Part shown: positions 6,624 through 15,989 of the stretch, in pieces
How positions within the stretch are numbered: position 1 is the stretch's first letter
How the letters are laid out: each line of letters begins with the position of its first letter
Origin: a virus
IMG/VR virus record: IMGVR_UViG_3300005782_000303
Span: 1 to 24,590 of that record
Reading direction: 5' to 3' (one strand)
DNA length: 24,590 bases
Position numbers and translations under genes: made by a program
Notes under the pieces: model-generated
Databases searched by the model: none
The model's input: the letters and a program-made list of their open reading frames with translations, nothing else
Told to the model about the DNA's origin: nothing

Positions 6624-8512
6624 TGCCCGTTACCCTAGATACAATTGACCTTAGAAATTGGGCTGGTGGTCTCAACCGTAGTTTGTCTGACTTCGAAATC
6701 CGAGATGACGAGTTGTGGCGAGCAGAGAACTGCTTTTTAGATTCAGCTGCTATTGTTAAACGAAAAGGCTATGTAAAGTTAAATGAGGATCCACTGATAG
6801 AGGATACTGAAGTTTTATCAGTCTATACTTACGGTTCTTACATATTAGCTAACTGTGGCACAAAAATCTTTGCCATAACTACTGCAGGTGTAGCTGTATC
6901 TATAGTTACAGGTTTAGAGGCAGGATACCCTGTTAGCTATGTCGTCTATGATGGCGTTGTCTATATGTCCAATGGCTATAATACGCCTTGGAAATGGGAT
7001 GGCGTGAGAGCTACCACTACGGTGGATGAAGATTCTGCTAATGGACAACCAATTCTCAAGGTTGCCTCCACTACAGACTTCGAGATTGGTAAAACCGTGG
7101 TTATCAATGAGGGTGGAGATAGGGAAGAGACTAAGATTATAGACGACATTGATGATGGTGTTTCTTTGACTATGACTCTGGATCTGACTTATGCTCATAC
7201 CGCACTCCAAGCAGACGAGGTATGGAGTGCAACAACTGAGCTTTCTGATTCTTTACCTAAAGCAAAGTGGCTTGTAGTTCATAGGGATAAGTTATTTTAC
7301 ATAGCTACCATCGACAACCCCAATTATGTTTATTTCTCTCAGGCTGGGATTCCCGAGACAATCGACGCCGATGCCTTCTTTATTGTTTACACCGATGACG
7401 GAGAGGATTTGACGGGTGCGGCTTCATTGTTTGGTTATCTTATGCTCTTTAAGAAATCCTCAATGCACCGACTTGCAGGAGCGTCGAAGGCACAATTGAC
7501 TCTAGCAAGCAACCTTGTCAGTGCTCATCCAAGAATTGGGTGCTTGGCGGCAAACACCATTATCCACGTTCCTGGAGGTTTGATGTTCTTATCCAACGAT
7601 GGAGTCCAATTCACTGATAGCGGTAATGCAGTCAAGCGAAGTGTAAAGGTAGATTATTTTTTGGGAAAGATTCCCGATGCGTATAAGGATAAATGCGCTG
7701 CTTTCTGGGATGGGAAGCGTTATAGAGTAGCTTATCCCAAAGGGACAAGTGCAGTGCCAGTTGAGAGCCTCGTCTATGATTTAGACTTTGGCTGTTGGTC
7801 GCTCTTTACCTACGGGATGAATGCTTTTGACAGAACCCCTGATGGAGTAGTCTATGCGGCAGGCTCAGATGGTCAGGTATATATAATTGATAGGGGACTG
7901 TCCGATGACTCCTCAGAAATTGAGATGAGAGTTGCCACTAAATTTTTTGATTTAGACACTCCTCGCACAACTAAGGTTTTCAGATATGCGGGGGCAAATT
8001 TTTATCGCAGTAACGCTTCTCCTGAATTTACATTTGTCATTGAAAGAGGATTAGCTTCTTGGCTAAAGTCTATTCCAGTAGGAACTGGTCTCACGTATTG
8101 GGGTGAGCATAACTGGGCAGTATCAGCGGGCACTGTTACTGTCACCAATGGCAACGCAAATGTTACTGGAGCGGGAGATGATTTAGATTGGAGTCACGTT
8201 GCCGCAGGGGATGATTTTCAAATTGATGGAGACGAAGACTCCTACATTATAGATAGCGTTGACGCTGAGGCTGAGACCTTAGTGTTGACTACGAATTACG
8301 AGGGGACGACTGGCGAGGGTAAGAGCTATGTTATCTGGAATGCTGATACATTGTTTTGGACTACTCCAACTCCTGCCTATAAAAAGTTTTCTTTGCCAAA
8401 AAGACTTAAAGGTAAAAATATGCAGATTCAAGTAAGAGAGATCGGAGATACCTCCGAGATTGAAATATATTCCTTAGACCTGGGATTATTCCCCCAGGAG
8501 GGAGCGAGATAA
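6623..8512 (+). CDS. Putative tail nozzle / DNA-stabilisation protein (629 aa)
   Basis: An in-frame ATG lies at 6611, but the ATG at 6623 is preferred: it has GGAG at 6612-6615 at good spacing and overlaps the adaptor stop (TAATG). The N-terminus (LRNWAGGLNRSLSDFEIRDDELWRAENCFLD) and repeated short beta blades (VYTYGSYILANCGTKIFAIT, VVYDGVVYMSNG, LVVHRDKLFYIATIDNPNYVYFS) match beta-propeller tail proteins related in role to P22 gp10 or T7 gp12. A later insertion (residues ~505-575) carries GNANVTGAGDDLDWSHV-type strands. Such proteins close the tail tube and hold DNA in the capsid. No catalytic residues are expected. Confidence 0.65.
   Translation: MPVTLDTIDLRNWAGGLNRSLSDFEIRDDELWRAENCFLDSAAIVKRKGYVKLNEDPLIEDTEVLSVYTYGSYILANCGTKIFAITTAGVAVSIVTGLEAGYPVSYVVYDGVVYMSNGYNTPWKWDGVRATTTVDEDSANGQPILKVASTTDFEIGKTVVINEGGDREETKIIDDIDDGVSLTMTLDLTYAHTALQADEVWSATTELSDSLPKAKWLVVHRDKLFYIATIDNPNYVYFSQAGIPETIDADAFFIVYTDDGEDLTGAASLFGYLMLFKKSSMHRLAGASKAQLTLASNLVSAHPRIGCLAANTIIHVPGGLMFLSNDGVQFTDSGNAVKRSVKVDYFLGKIPDAYKDKCAAFWDGKRYRVAYPKGTSAVPVESLVYDLDFGCWSLFTYGMNAFDRTPDGVVYAAGSDGQVYIIDRGLSDDSSEIEMRVATKFFDLDTPRTTKVFRYAGANFYRSNASPEFTFVIERGLASWLKSIPVGTGLTYWGEHNWAVSAGTVTVTNGNANVTGAGDDLDWSHVAAGDDFQIDGDEDSYIIDSVDAEAETLVLTTNYEGTTGEGKSYVIWNADTLFWTTPTPAYKKFSLPKRLKGKNMQIQVREIGDTSEIEIYSLDLGLFPQEGAR
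8479..8498 (+). promoter_or_regulatory. Small hairpin overlapping the SD of the collar gene
   Basis: CCTGGG (8479-8484) can pair with CCCAGG (8493-8498) across an 8-base loop. The right arm runs into the SD of the next gene (AGGAGGG, 8496-8502). It lies in the last codons of the nozzle-like gene. When folded it would partly hide the SD, which could tie collar translation to ribosomes finishing the upstream gene. It could also be chance. Confidence 0.3.
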
Positions 8513-8513
8513 A

Positions 8514-9095
8514 ATGGCTACAGTTGTAAGACCTCATACTTATCCAGAAGGGACGACAGCACAGCCCGCACACGCAAATGCAAATGAGATTGCTTTATAC
8601 AACGAGGTTAATGGAAAGCTCGATTGGCAGAACCTCAAGGCGGCATTAGCCAACGCCGCTAATGGTCTTGTCAAGCTAGATGCAGATGCGAAAGTTCCTG
8701 TGGCACAGATGCCTTCTATTGTTCCCAGTGGCGTGATTGTAATGTGGTCGGGGACATTGGCAACTATTCCTGACGGTTGGTCTTTGTGTGATGGAGAGGG
8801 TGAAACGCCTGATTTGAGAGATAGGTTCATTTATGGATGGAGTGATGGCGTTGATCCAGGCGATACGGGGGGAGCGACTACCCACACTCATACTTATTCT
8901 CAGGTGCCAGCTCATACTCATCGGATAAGATGCGCTGCGGGTATCCTTGCTTTAGTAGGGGCTGGAGCCGAAGTATGGACTGACCACGGCTATAAAACTG
9001 GTTGTATAGAATCTACTGGAGTAGCTAATCCGGTTACTAATGCAGGTTCGTCCTTGCCACCTTACTTTAAGCTCGCTTTTATTATGAAGGATTAG
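8514..9095 (+). CDS. Tail collar fibre protein (193 aa)
   Basis: The ATG follows AGGAGGG at 8496-8502. Residues ~70-110 (PSGVIVMWSGTLATIPDGW, LCDGEGETPDLRDRFIYG) are the phage tail-collar signature. Next comes a His-rich metal-binding segment (THTHTYSQVPAHTH), then NAGSSLPPYFKLAFIMKD, the standard end of the fold. Such His-x-His sites bind metal ions in trimeric fibre tips such as T4 gp12. The N-terminal 65 residues (RPHTYPEGTTAQPAHANANEI) are a typical fibre lead-in. It is the last clear surface-fibre gene before the internal proteins. Confidence 0.85.
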   Translation: MATVVRPHTYPEGTTAQPAHANANEIALYNEVNGKLDWQNLKAALANAANGLVKLDADAKVPVAQMPSIVPSGVIVMWSGTLATIPDGWSLCDGEGETPDLRDRFIYGWSDGVDPGDTGGATTHTHTYSQVPAHTHRIRCAAGILALVGAGAEVWTDHGYKTGCIESTGVANPVTNAGSSLPPYFKLAFIMKD

Positions 9096-9099
9096 GAAA

Positions 9100-9336
9100 A
9101 TGAAACACTACGATGAAACGAGGAGAGAAGATGGTAGCTTATTCTTCATCAGCAACCGCAAATGCCCGTTTCAGAAGTTTAAGAGATGTTTAGGTGAGGA
9201 ATGTAGCCTTTTTGCTGTTACAGGCTATAACGATGAGAAAGGAATTAGAAGGGATTTTGGGGAGTGCGCTCTAGTGAAACTACCATATTTTTTGATTGAT
9301 GCTATGCGATTACTAAAAGAATCAAAAGGAAAATAA
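9100..9336 (+). CDS. Small four-Cys protein, putative metal or Fe-S site (78 aa)
   Basis: The ATG has AGGAAA close upstream. Cys residues lie at 22, 30, 35 and 56 (KCPFQKFKRCLGEECSLF ... GECALVK), the spacing of a CPF...C.G..C..F...C type site, probably Zn or Fe-S. An amphipathic helix (PYFLIDAMRLLKESKGK) follows. A similar C...C...C...C layout occurs in the early-operon protein at 21313-21564. Cellular role unknown. It is odd to find this type between collar and internal virion genes. Confidence 0.6.
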   Translation: MKHYDETRREDGSLFFISNRKCPFQKFKRCLGEECSLFAVTGYNDEKGIRRDFGECALVKLPYFLIDAMRLLKESKGK

Positions 9337-9337
9337 G

Positions 9338-9553
9338 ATGGTTTATGTGGTCGCTACGAATAGAAAGACTAACAATGCAAAGGTATTTGAGTTCTCAAGT
9401 AAAGCTGCGGCAAAAGTGGCAATAGAAAAAAACTTGGATAAATACACTCTAATTGCTATTATTCTTGGGACAAGTCTTAAATTTAGCATCAGTTACGAAG
9501 ATGTAGAAGAAACCATTACCAAGAAAAAACCTAAAGTAGATATTGTAGATTAG
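9338..9553 (+). CDS. Small basic hypothetical protein (71 aa)
   Basis: The ATG lies one base after the preceding stop, with AAAAGGAAA as a weak SD. The product is mixed alpha/beta (MVYVVATNRKTNNAKVFEF, SKAAAKVAIEKNL, YTLIAIILGTSLKFSISYED) and ends in a charged tail (TITKKKPKVDIVD). No signal peptide or clear TM segment is seen, although IAIILG is hydrophobic. I do not recognise the family. It is tightly packed in the late operon and followed by a strong SD (GGAGGTGA) for the next gene. Confidence 0.6.
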   Translation: MVYVVATNRKTNNAKVFEFSSKAAAKVAIEKNLDKYTLIAIILGTSLKFSISYEDVEETITKKKPKVDIVD

Positions 9554-9566
9554 GAGGTGAAGAAAA

Positions 9567-10820
9567 GTGACACTTCAAGAATTTTTAGCTGGTTCTCTTA
9601 CTGCTGAGGAACGTGCGGAGAGAGAGGCAATTTGGCAATCTTCCTCAAGTGGGGGGGGAGACGTATATGGATATGAATTTGGTCAGGCACATCCCTCTTA
9701 TCCAGGTTCTGTAATTGTAGGGCATAGATATGTTAATGGTATAAGGGATTACTATATACAGCCTATGGACCGTAGCCTGAACCCTTTCTGGTTCTCAGAA
9801 GGCCCAGTAACAGGAGCGGAAGGGGAAGGTGAAGAAGGAGCAGGAGATGGAGAGGAAGAAGGAGGAGTGGAACAACCTTATCCTGAGTTAGAACTACCTC
9901 GTTATGAGACTTACGGTGGTTTGTATCCTTATACTGAAATGCCTACTTATGAACCTTTTGAAGCGCCTTATCCGACGCTTCAACTTCCAAGATATACTGC
10001 TTTTCCCGAGGCTTTTCCAGAGTTGGGTGCTTTATATGGTCAGGCTGAAGATGTCATAGGTAGAATGCTTAGAGGAGAAGGTTTGGGCCTTCCAGTTGAA
10101 GAGCTGATGACGGCTTACACTGAAGAAGAAAGACTGGCCATGGAAAAATATATGCCAGAGCTAAGGGAATACTGGGCAGGAAAAGACCTTTTAAGGAGTG
10201 GTATGGAGAGGGAAGCGGAAAGGGGAGCCGTAGAGAGAGCAGGCGCAGCTAGAGGAACTTATCGGGCTCAGTTAGAGAAGGAATCAGTAATTAGAACTCA
10301 AGAAGGAATAGTAACTGCCCTGAATCTGGCTATGGAACACGCAGGAATGGGATACGAAGCTCAAAGGGACGCCTGGCAGGCTGCTATGGGTGAATATACC
10401 AAGGTATATCAGTATGAGATAGCCGCGGGTATTGGCGAATACGAAGCCGATGCTAGAGCCTGGGATGCAGCACTTGGCGAATATACTAAAGTTTTTGCTT
10501 CAAACGTAGGGGCTACTACATTTGGTCAAGCTATACAGGAAAAGGCTTACTCAGCAGGCGTAAGTGAATATACAAAGGTGTATGACTCTCTTTTCCGAGC
10601 AACAGGTGATGAATACGGAGCCGATGTGCAGGCTTTTGAAGCAGCCTGGAGAGAGATGGATACGGTTAGACAAATGGAGTTCCAAAAATGGCAGATTGAG
10701 TTTCAGGCAGAACTTCAGATAGAATTGCAGAAAATGGGCTATAATTCCCAGGAGAGACAAAGTCTTATGAATACCATATATAATGTTCTTGGGTGGGGAT
10801 TATTGGCTTGGATTCTGTAA
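9567..10820 (+). CDS. Putative internal virion protein with 29-residue helical repeats (417 aa)
   Basis: The GTG start has an ideal SD (AGGAGGTGA at 9553-9561). Parts in order: a short N-terminal region; an acidic low-complexity linker near residues 87-107 (Gly/Glu runs); a Tyr/Pro-rich stretch with two YP.L.LPRY units (residues ~109-145); a charged helical region; then exact 29-residue repeats at residues 246-361. It ends in a hydrophobic helix (IYNVLGWGLLAWIL). An extended helical body with a membrane-seeking tail, next to two other large proteins in the late operon, fits an ejected inner-core protein. This is inference; no named family is recognised. Confidence 0.65.
   Translation: MTLQEFLAGSLTAEERAEREAIWQSSSSGGGDVYGYEFGQAHPSYPGSVIVGHRYVNGIRDYYIQPMDRSLNPFWFSEGPVTGAEGEGEEGAGDGEEEGGVEQPYPELELPRYETYGGLYPYTEMPTYEPFEAPYPTLQLPRYTAFPEAFPELGALYGQAEDVIGRMLRGEGLGLPVEELMTAYTEEERLAMEKYMPELREYWAGKDLLRSGMEREAERGAVERAGAARGTYRAQLEKESVIRTQEGIVTALNLAMEHAGMGYEAQRDAWQAAMGEYTKVYQYEIAAGIGEYEADARAWDAALGEYTKVFASNVGATTFGQAIQEKAYSAGVSEYTKVYDSLFRATGDEYGADVQAFEAAWREMDTVRQMEFQKWQIEFQAELQIELQKMGYNSQERQSLMNTIYNVLGWGLLAWIL
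10302..10649 (+). repeat. Exact 87-bp-period tandem repeat (29 residues, four units)
   Basis: Units start at 10302 (degenerate), 10389, 10476 and 10563, each 87 bases. Units 2-4 begin (G/S)EYTKV(Y/F). Units 1, 2 and 4 end with (Y).A...(A/W)(W/F).AA. The spacing is kept with no insertion or deletion although the DNA has diverged, so length is under constraint. The pattern suits paired helices of a solenoid or long coiled coil. Confidence 0.8.
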
Positions 10821-10847
10821 AAAAACTAAAAATAGGAGGAAATAAAA

Positions 10848-11891
10848 ATGGCTGATTTAATTGGCAGAATGTTACAAGGAGGAGGAGGAGGAGGAGGGCT
10901 TCCAGATTTAACTAAACCATCAGGAGGCCCTTGGCAGCAATTAGGGGGTCTATTGGGGACAGCTGCTAAGGCTGGTCAACATTCACCAGAATATTACAGG
11001 GTAGCAGCCACTTACGAAGGCAGTGCGGCAAAAGCAGAGAGTAAGGCGAGTGATCTAGCGACTTTTAAGGATCAACCCGATATTCTGAACGACCTCATTG
11101 AACGAGATCCATACTGGCAGAAACATCCAAAAGGTAAAGCTTATTTAAAGACCCTGTTGGGACAAACGCCAGAGGTGAGACCCGAAACGCTTCCTCCAAC
11201 TCAAAGGGCAGCAACTTATAGGGGAGAAACTCAGCAATTGCTCAGCAGACTACCTGGAATGAGGGCTGGAATAGAGCCTGAATCCGAAATGGAACGGCGA
11301 TGGGTTGAAGCTATGAGACCTGGAATGATGTTACAGAAATATCCAGCGGAAGGATTTCGACCTTCAGGTCTTACTGAAGAGCAACAAAAAGAATGGGCAA
11401 CACTTGCAGGAGGTATCTTTGGTGGAATGCCACCTACGGCAACTGAAGCAGCCAAAGCCACAGTAAGGGGTGAAGTAGTTCCAGAACCCTCGCAGAAATT
11501 TGCTAGGTGGCTATCAATGAAAGGAAGCGATTTAAGCCAAATTAACGAAAACGAGCAGGCATTGGTCGCTTATCTTACTGAGGGAGCAAGTGTATTTACA
11601 AGTTTCCCAGGAGATACGGAAGCTGACCTAGCAATGAACTACGGAAGTTTAATGGCAGACGAAGACCTAAAGAGTCAGTTAGGAATAAAAGAGGATGATT
11701 TATCTACCTTCAGCCCTGAGAATATAAAGAGAATACCATTTATGGGTCGGATGTCAATTTTCGTAAATATGGTTAATAGTCTTCGACCAGATGACAAGTC
11801 GGCAGCTTATATTCTCTGGAATTGGTTTGAGGATATATTTGCAGGAGCGGCAGGAACGCCCCCATGGGCTAAACTTGCATGGGAGGAATAA
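10848..11891 (+). CDS. Hypothetical internal virion protein with poly-Gly segment (347 aa)
   Basis: The ATG follows TAGGAGG at 10832-10838. The N-terminus is MADLIGRMLQ then seven Gly, then a Pro/Gly-rich stretch, and from about residue 40 a soluble, mainly helical, charged protein (PDILNDLIERDPYWQKHP, ESEMERRWVEAMRPGM, DEDLKSQLGIKEDDLSTF). No TM segment or enzymatic motif is seen. It lies between the repeat protein and the 1365-aa protein with no gap to the latter, a position typical of podovirus inner-core genes. Role inferred from context only. Confidence 0.6.
   Translation: MADLIGRMLQGGGGGGGLPDLTKPSGGPWQQLGGLLGTAAKAGQHSPEYYRVAATYEGSAAKAESKASDLATFKDQPDILNDLIERDPYWQKHPKGKAYLKTLLGQTPEVRPETLPPTQRAATYRGETQQLLSRLPGMRAGIEPESEMERRWVEAMRPGMMLQKYPAEGFRPSGLTEEQQKEWATLAGGIFGGMPPTATEAAKATVRGEVVPEPSQKFARWLSMKGSDLSQINENEQALVAYLTEGASVFTSFPGDTEADLAMNYGSLMADEDLKSQLGIKEDDLSTFSPENIKRIPFMGRMSIFVNMVNSLRPDDKSAAYILWNWFEDIFAGAAGTPPWAKLAWEE
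10878..10898 (+). repeat. GGA microsatellite encoding seven Gly
   Basis: Six GGA codons followed by GGG lie near the 5' end of the 347-aa gene. Length changes of whole units would only change the Gly run. The repeat also mimics SD sequence on the mRNA; a later ATG at a fitting distance is not apparent. Listed as a sequence feature without proposed function. Confidence 0.7.
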
Positions 11892-14800
11892 TTGTCTCCC
11901 TTAATAGACATAGATAAGGAAATATTGGAGAGATGGTGGAATGAAGCACAAGATGAGCTACCACCTGAGGAGAGGCGATATACGCAAAGTTGGCTCCAGA
12001 AAAAAGAAGAAGCCTTAGAATTAAAGGCTGAAAAATATGGAGCTATAACTGAGCCAAAGCCTAAGTCTTGGTGGCAACGGGCTGTGGGAGGAGTGGAATG
12101 GCTTGGTAAAACTATAGCTGGACCGCTTATTCCAACAGTAAAACAACCTGAGTCTATAAAAATTCCTGAGCTTAAAATTCCCACAGAATGGCCCTTGTCT
12201 CCTCTTCTTCCAAAAATTAAAATTGCGTTCGGTCCACCAAAGGAATATAAAGAAGTCTATGCTCCTGAACTCGGCAAGATGGTTCCCGGCAAACGGGTAG
12301 AAACTCCTCTAGGAACAAAAATTGTTGAGCGACTTAAATTTGAGTGGGAGTCAGATTGGCCCAACTGGATTGGATTGGGTATATTTCTCGGCACTTATGG
12401 AGGTCTTAAAGCCATACCAGTGGCTTACGAAGGCATAATAAGCAAAAATGCCTCCAAGTTTGCTAAAACTAATTTGCCTGTGCTAAAAGAGAAATTTCCC
12501 GATGTTATTAAAACTGCTGAAGATGCTAAGATTTATGTTGAAATGGCCTTAAAGTATAAGCTTCAGCCTATATCAGAAAAGCTAGGTGGATTAAGGACAG
12601 GGGAAGCATTCCAGGTTATTAACAAACTATCTAGTCAAATTGGCAACTTAAAATTAGCTGCTCCTAAAGTTATACCGAGCTTACCTGCCGTTGCTGAAAA
12701 GATTATCACTCCAGCCACTATAGATTTAACGAATAAACTCGTTCAAACTGGATTAGATAAAGTTGGAGCCGAGGCTCTGGCTGGTTCAATGCACCTTATG
12801 AAAGAAGGGACAAATGAGCTAATCGTTGGTCAAGTGATAAATGATTTTGTAGATAGGAATATAGCACGAACTGAAGATTTAGCACCCCTGACGGCTGAAG
12901 AGAAACTGGGGTTTAATGAGATGAGAAGAACGCTGGACGAGAGAGTAACGGGTGTATTGGAGGAGGAATTTCCTCCTCCTAAAGTAGCACCGAAGGCTGA
13001 GATACCAGAAGAAGAAGCAACTGCATTCATTGGTGAATATGAATTTAAATTAGACCCCAAAATATATGTTGAGGCTGCAAACGAGGCTAATCGATCCGAT
13101 GAATTAGTTCGATATTATGCAGAAATGACTGATCAAATTGAGAAATGGAAACAGGGTCAAGACATTAAGGGTCTAAATGATGATGCTGAATTGGTTAGGC
13201 TGTCACAAGAAATATATTTAGCTCAAGGCTTAACAAAGGAAGGTAAAGCACCAAAGGGAAAGCCAATCGCTCCTAATTATCAAAGAGTCTTGGAGCTTGA
13301 AAGAAAAGCGGGAAAAATAGTAGAAAATAAAATTGAAAAATTGGACATTAAAGAAGTAGCACCGAAGGCTGAGACTATTACATCTGAACTTCAAGCTATG
13401 TTAAACGAAGCAAAAGAAGCTGAGGCTGGTAGAAGAATAAGAACTGAGACTGGAGTTTATATGGCAGAACCATCGACTTATCCTGACTGGATGAGTAATT
13501 ACAAAATAAGCAAAAAAAAGGCTCTGGAAGCGTTTGAGACAAAGAAAGGAATAACTTGGGAACGAATGCAAGACATTGCCAAGGATAGAGTTGAGCGTGG
13601 TTATAAGCATCCTGTATATGGTGAGGTGCCACCTAGTATGACTGAATTTTATTCTGGTATGCCTCTTCCTAAATCAACTCAAGTTTGGTTAAAAGATATG
13701 GTAAAACCTAGTGGAGAGCCAACTCTGGCTGTAGAGAAAGCCGTAAATAGCTGGTATGCTCAGACCAACGAGGCAACCCTATACGGAAAGAGGATGGGAG
13801 ATGCAATTCTAAAAGATATGGAGACCAGAAATATTCCTCGTTCTCAAATGAAACTCATCTTTAAGTATAGACAAATGCCAGATGAATATGCTAATCAAGT
13901 TAGTCCAGAAGAAAAAGAAATAGCTGATAAAATAGGGGAGAGTTTTGATAAACTGCACGCCCTAGCAAAAGAAAATGATGTATTGGAAGCCTATATAGAA
14001 AACTATATAACTCAGCTTTACAAAGATAAGCCTGAGGAAGTATACAAAAAACTCTATCCCGCTGGGGGAATGAGATTAGGCACAAAATTCAGATTTGCCC
14101 GCCAGAGGAAAATTCCCAACACTGATGAAGCAGAAAAACTGGGACTCCATCCTATTTATGACCTAGATACTGTAATACAAATTTATACCAATAGTCTTTA
14201 TCGAACTCTTGCCAATAAGCAATTTGTGGATTTCCTCAAAGAGATGAAAAATAAGGATGGCCTACCCTTGATAATGCGAACGGATAAGGCTCCTCCCAAT
14301 TACGTAATGGTTACTGAACCAGCGTTTAATAGATATATGTGGGCAGGGGAAAAGGAGACTGTAGAAGGCAAAGAAACTTATCTAGTTAAAATTCCCTGCA
14401 AAGCAGATCCTCAAGTAGCCAAAATAATAAATGATATGGTAAATCCCTTTGTGCGCTATAAGAGTTGGGCTGGACGAACTCTAACTACAGCTCAAGGCGT
14501 AGTAAAAAGACTAATAATGTATAACCCGATGATACACGGATGGAATGTCTTTTCTGATACTTTAGACGAGGCTAACTTTAATTTTATCACGGCTTTCAAA
14601 GCAACATTCCGAGGGAAAGTTCCCGATAAGCTAATGAAAGAGCTTGATTTTAAAGATGTAGACGAACTGGATTTGGATGCAGTGCAACATGGATTAGCTT
14701 CAGATGTAGTTTGGGCAGCTAGAAGTGAATTATACGAGAAAATGAAAACTCTGGAGAATACTGAGGTTTCAAAAATCTTACAACCACTTATCAAATTACG

Positions 14801-15989
14801 TGATTTTAATGATAAAGTGCTTTGGGGAAATATAGTTCTTGGCTCTCAAAGATATGTTTATCTCTTAAACATAGCCAAGCTAACAAAGAAGAACCCAGAT
14901 ATGGATATTGACCAGATAAAATCAATGGCAGCCCATTATACAAATGATTTACTGGGAACGCTTCCCTCTATTATCTTCACCAAGAATGAAGCAAACCTAC
15001 TTAGATTATTCCTATTTGCTAGAAACTGGACCGTGAGTAATTTGCGGCTTCTTACGGGGGCATTAGGCCAGACAGGAACCTCAAAAATAATCCCGGGATT
15101 TTTAAGACATAAGGGTTTATCAGCAGAAGAAGCAAATAAATTGGCTCCCCATTACCAGAAACATTTAATCAAGGGAATATTGGCACTTATTTTGATGACG
15201 ACTGGAATCAATAGTGTTATTAAATCTACACAAGAGGAAAAACCAACTGTATGGCTTCCTTGGGAAGCAGAAAAGGGACACGAATTTGATATAGACACAG
15301 GACTTAGAGATAAAAGAGGTAGAAAAATCTATATCAAGCCTCCCTTTTTCCGCTATATAGGAGATTACATTGGATATGGAACTGATCCGATGCAGACTGT
15401 AAAAAATAAAATGGAACCTTTAATGAAAGGAACCGCAGAGCAAGTTATAAACTATAGCCTATTTTTCAAGCGACCTATTACTGAGAGAGAAGGAATTGAT
15501 GCTATAAAAGATAGGTTACAATACTTCTTTAGAGGAACAACTCCTTATGGAACTGCTTATGGAGTTACGCAACCAGCCGCTAGGGGATGGGAGAAAATTG
15601 TACCTCTCACTGGAACTTGGGCAAGACACGGAATAACTCCTGAAATCACCATAAGATATAGATCATTATCAAGAGATGAGAGAGCTGACTTTTTGAAGAA
15701 ACTCAATCGGCAAGAAAAAAATGAATTTTTGCGTCTTTATTCTAAACAAAATTATGGTGCTAAACTTAGTGAAGAGGAACTAGCCAAATCCAGTAAATAT
15801 GCCCGTAAGATTATTGATTTTCGTGAAGAGACAGCAGGAAAATGGAAAGATATTGACAAAGAGATTGACGAACTAATACTGGATGGAAAAACCATACAGG
15901 CTATTAAACTTATGCAGAAAAGTGGTCGATATAAAAGTGTCCAAGGGATGAAAGATAGAATGAGAAGAGTGAAGGGTGGGTTACTTTAA
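11892..15989 (+). CDS. Large putative internal virion / DNA-ejection protein (1365 aa)
   Basis: TTG start directly after the preceding stop, with GGGAGG at 11881-11886. Regions: residues 1-130 soluble with WWQRAVGGVEWLGK; a Gly-rich hydrophobic stretch at ~155-175 (NWIGLGIFLGTYGGLKAI); long Lys/Glu-rich helices to ~520; a globular core at ~550-1080 (SQMKLIFKYRQMPDEYA, PIYDLDTVIQIYTNSLYR, MYNPMIHGWNVFSDTLDEAN, NEANLLRLFLFARNWTVSN); a hydrophobic helix at ~1093-1110 (KGILALILMTTGINSVI); and a charged C-terminal tail. The core resembles giant phage proteins ejected with the genome, but no lysozyme or transglycosylase motif is evident. The largest gene of the late block, it fits an inner-core pore or channel protein by size, order and hydrophobic helices. 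Confidence 0.6.
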   Translation: MSPLIDIDKEILERWWNEAQDELPPEERRYTQSWLQKKEEALELKAEKYGAITEPKPKSWWQRAVGGVEWLGKTIAGPLIPTVKQPESIKIPELKIPTEWPLSPLLPKIKIAFGPPKEYKEVYAPELGKMVPGKRVETPLGTKIVERLKFEWESDWPNWIGLGIFLGTYGGLKAIPVAYEGIISKNASKFAKTNLPVLKEKFPDVIKTAEDAKIYVEMALKYKLQPISEKLGGLRTGEAFQVINKLSSQIGNLKLAAPKVIPSLPAVAEKIITPATIDLTNKLVQTGLDKVGAEALAGSMHLMKEGTNELIVGQVINDFVDRNIARTEDLAPLTAEEKLGFNEMRRTLDERVTGVLEEEFPPPKVAPKAEIPEEEATAFIGEYEFKLDPKIYVEAANEANRSDELVRYYAEMTDQIEKWKQGQDIKGLNDDAELVRLSQEIYLAQGLTKEGKAPKGKPIAPNYQRVLELERKAGKIVENKIEKLDIKEVAPKAETITSELQAMLNEAKEAEAGRRIRTETGVYMAEPSTYPDWMSNYKISKKKALEAFETKKGITWERMQDIAKDRVERGYKHPVYGEVPPSMTEFYSGMPLPKSTQVWLKDMVKPSGEPTLAVEKAVNSWYAQTNEATLYGKRMGDAILKDMETRNIPRSQMKLIFKYRQMPDEYANQVSPEEKEIADKIGESFDKLHALAKENDVLEAYIENYITQLYKDKPEEVYKKLYPAGGMRLGTKFRFARQRKIPNTDEAEKLGLHPIYDLDTVIQIYTNSLYRTLANKQFVDFLKEMKNKDGLPLIMRTDKAPPNYVMVTEPAFNRYMWAGEKETVEGKETYLVKIPCKADPQVAKIINDMVNPFVRYKSWAGRTLTTAQGVVKRLIMYNPMIHGWNVFSDTLDEANFNFITAFKATFRGKVPDKLMKELDFKDVDELDLDAVQHGLASDVVWAARSELYEKMKTLENTEVSKILQPLIKLRDFNDKVLWGNIVLGSQRYVYLLNIAKLTKKNPDMDIDQIKSMAAHYTNDLLGTLPSIIFTKNEANLLRLFLFARNWTVSNLRLLTGALGQTGTSKIIPGFLRHKGLSAEEANKLAPHYQKHLIKGILALILMTTGINSVIKSTQEEKPTVWLPWEAEKGHEFDIDTGLRDKRGRKIYIKPPFFRYIGDYIGYGTDPMQTVKNKMEPLMKGTAEQVINYSLFFKRPITEREGIDAIKDRLQYFFRGTTPYGTAYGVTQPAARGWEKIVPLTGTWARHGITPEITIRYRSLSRDERADFLKKLNRQEKNEFLRLYSKQNYGAKLSEEELAKSSKYARKIIDFREETAGKWKDIDKEIDELILDGKTIQAIKLMQKSGRYKSVQGMKDRMRRVKGGLL

